Shown: in pieces, positions 63,705 to 64,000 of the stretch
Numbering within the stretch: the first letter of the stretch is position 1
Layout of the letters: each line of letters begins with the position of its first letter
Assembly (NCBI GenBank): GCA_032768795.1
Contig: CP136498.1
Location: 496,001-560,000 of the forward strand
Length of the DNA stretch: 64,000 bases
From: Tremella fuciformis
Taxonomy: Eukaryota; Basidiomycota; Tremellomycetes; Tremellales; Tremellaceae
Direction of reading: 5' to 3'
Made by a program: the position numbers and the translations under genes
Notes under the pieces: generated by a model
Told to the model about the DNA's origin: nothing
The model's database searches: none
The model's input: only the letters and a program-made list of their open reading frames with translations

Positions 63705-64000
63705 TTACGACCCTGCACACCGCCCACCTGCAACACCGCCAGTCTTCGCCACTGCAGGTCGTAACACCGATCACCAACCGTTCACCCAATCAACACCGAT
63801 CATCAAACTCTGTTCACTCGATCACCACCACCGTTCACCCGAGCACAACCGACCCCTTGGACGGCGCACCCAAGCATTCACCTGAACACCAAACTGTTCA
63901 TGCGAACACCCTGAGCGTTCAGTGAACAGGAGAAGTTATTACTGGAAGGGGAAGTGTTCACTTGAACGGAAGGACAATTCATGTGAACGCCCAAGCGTTC
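63705..64000 (+). repeat. Start of another insertion in the copia integrase (runs off window)
   Basis: Copia homology stops at 63704 and TGTTACGACC begins. The first 64 bp form an inverted pair (TGTTACGACCCTGCA ... TGCAGGTCGTAACA, to 63768). The rest is rich in a GTTCAC/GAACAC motif repeated many times to the window edge. It looks like the left part of an LTR or similar element; the right end is not seen. Confidence 0.5.

Noticed and set aside
1..64000. CRISPR arrays, bacterial operons, tRNA genes
   Set aside because: No regularly spaced repeats, no polycistronic arrangement, and no cloverleaf-forming sequence was recognised.

Overview
The window looks like a transposon-rich stretch of a fungal nuclear genome, most likely a basidiomycete. 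I infer this from spliceosomal introns of about 42-90 bp (GTRNGT donors, CTRAY-like branch sites, YAG acceptors), chromodomain-bearing Ty3/gypsy elements, a JmjC protein, an F-box-like protein, PD-(D/E)XK-like proteins and a broken 18S rRNA fragment. I cannot name the species.

Layout. 1-5522: minus-strand chromovirus A (gag, pol, right-hand LTR), running off the left edge. It is inserted in chromovirus B (5523-9480, plus strand), which is itself cut by three LTR-type insertions, each with a perfect 5-bp target duplication. 9677-10355: non-autonomous DNA transposon with 55-bp inverted repeats and an 8-bp duplication. 13911-16490: eight-exon JmjC gene. 17000-22788: several minus-strand genes, including a PD-(D/E)XK-like gene with a premature stop. 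22832-24228: two copies of a 683-bp repeat; a third, interrupted copy is at 45819-47046. Each set lies between divergent genes. 26922-37326: a Ty1/copia relic split by an rDNA-containing block and by a composite insertion made of intact chromovirus C plus a TRIM-like element. 37700-53300: small multi-exon genes, mostly of unknown function. 54589-55248: two head-to-tail Helitron-like elements. 57637-58084: a complete 448-bp TRIM. 59161-64000: solo LTRs nested in a decayed copia element.

The most notable locus is chromovirus C (27448-34870). Its LTRs look identical, gag and pol are open, and an intron-containing gene lies between pol and the 3' LTR in antisense orientation. In chromoviruses A and C and in the 448-bp TRIM, the bases starting 2 nt downstream of the 5' LTR are perfectly complementary to a stretch inside the LTR (13, 15 and 11 nt). 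In A and C that stretch lies about 30 nt below a TATA-like box. This is the arrangement expected of Tf1/sushi-type self-priming.

Exon structures with matching phases were worked out by hand for the JmjC, BRCT-like, F-box-like, 573-aa, 376-aa, 642-aa, 127-aa and 198-aa genes. Other genes are partly resolved, as noted in each entry.
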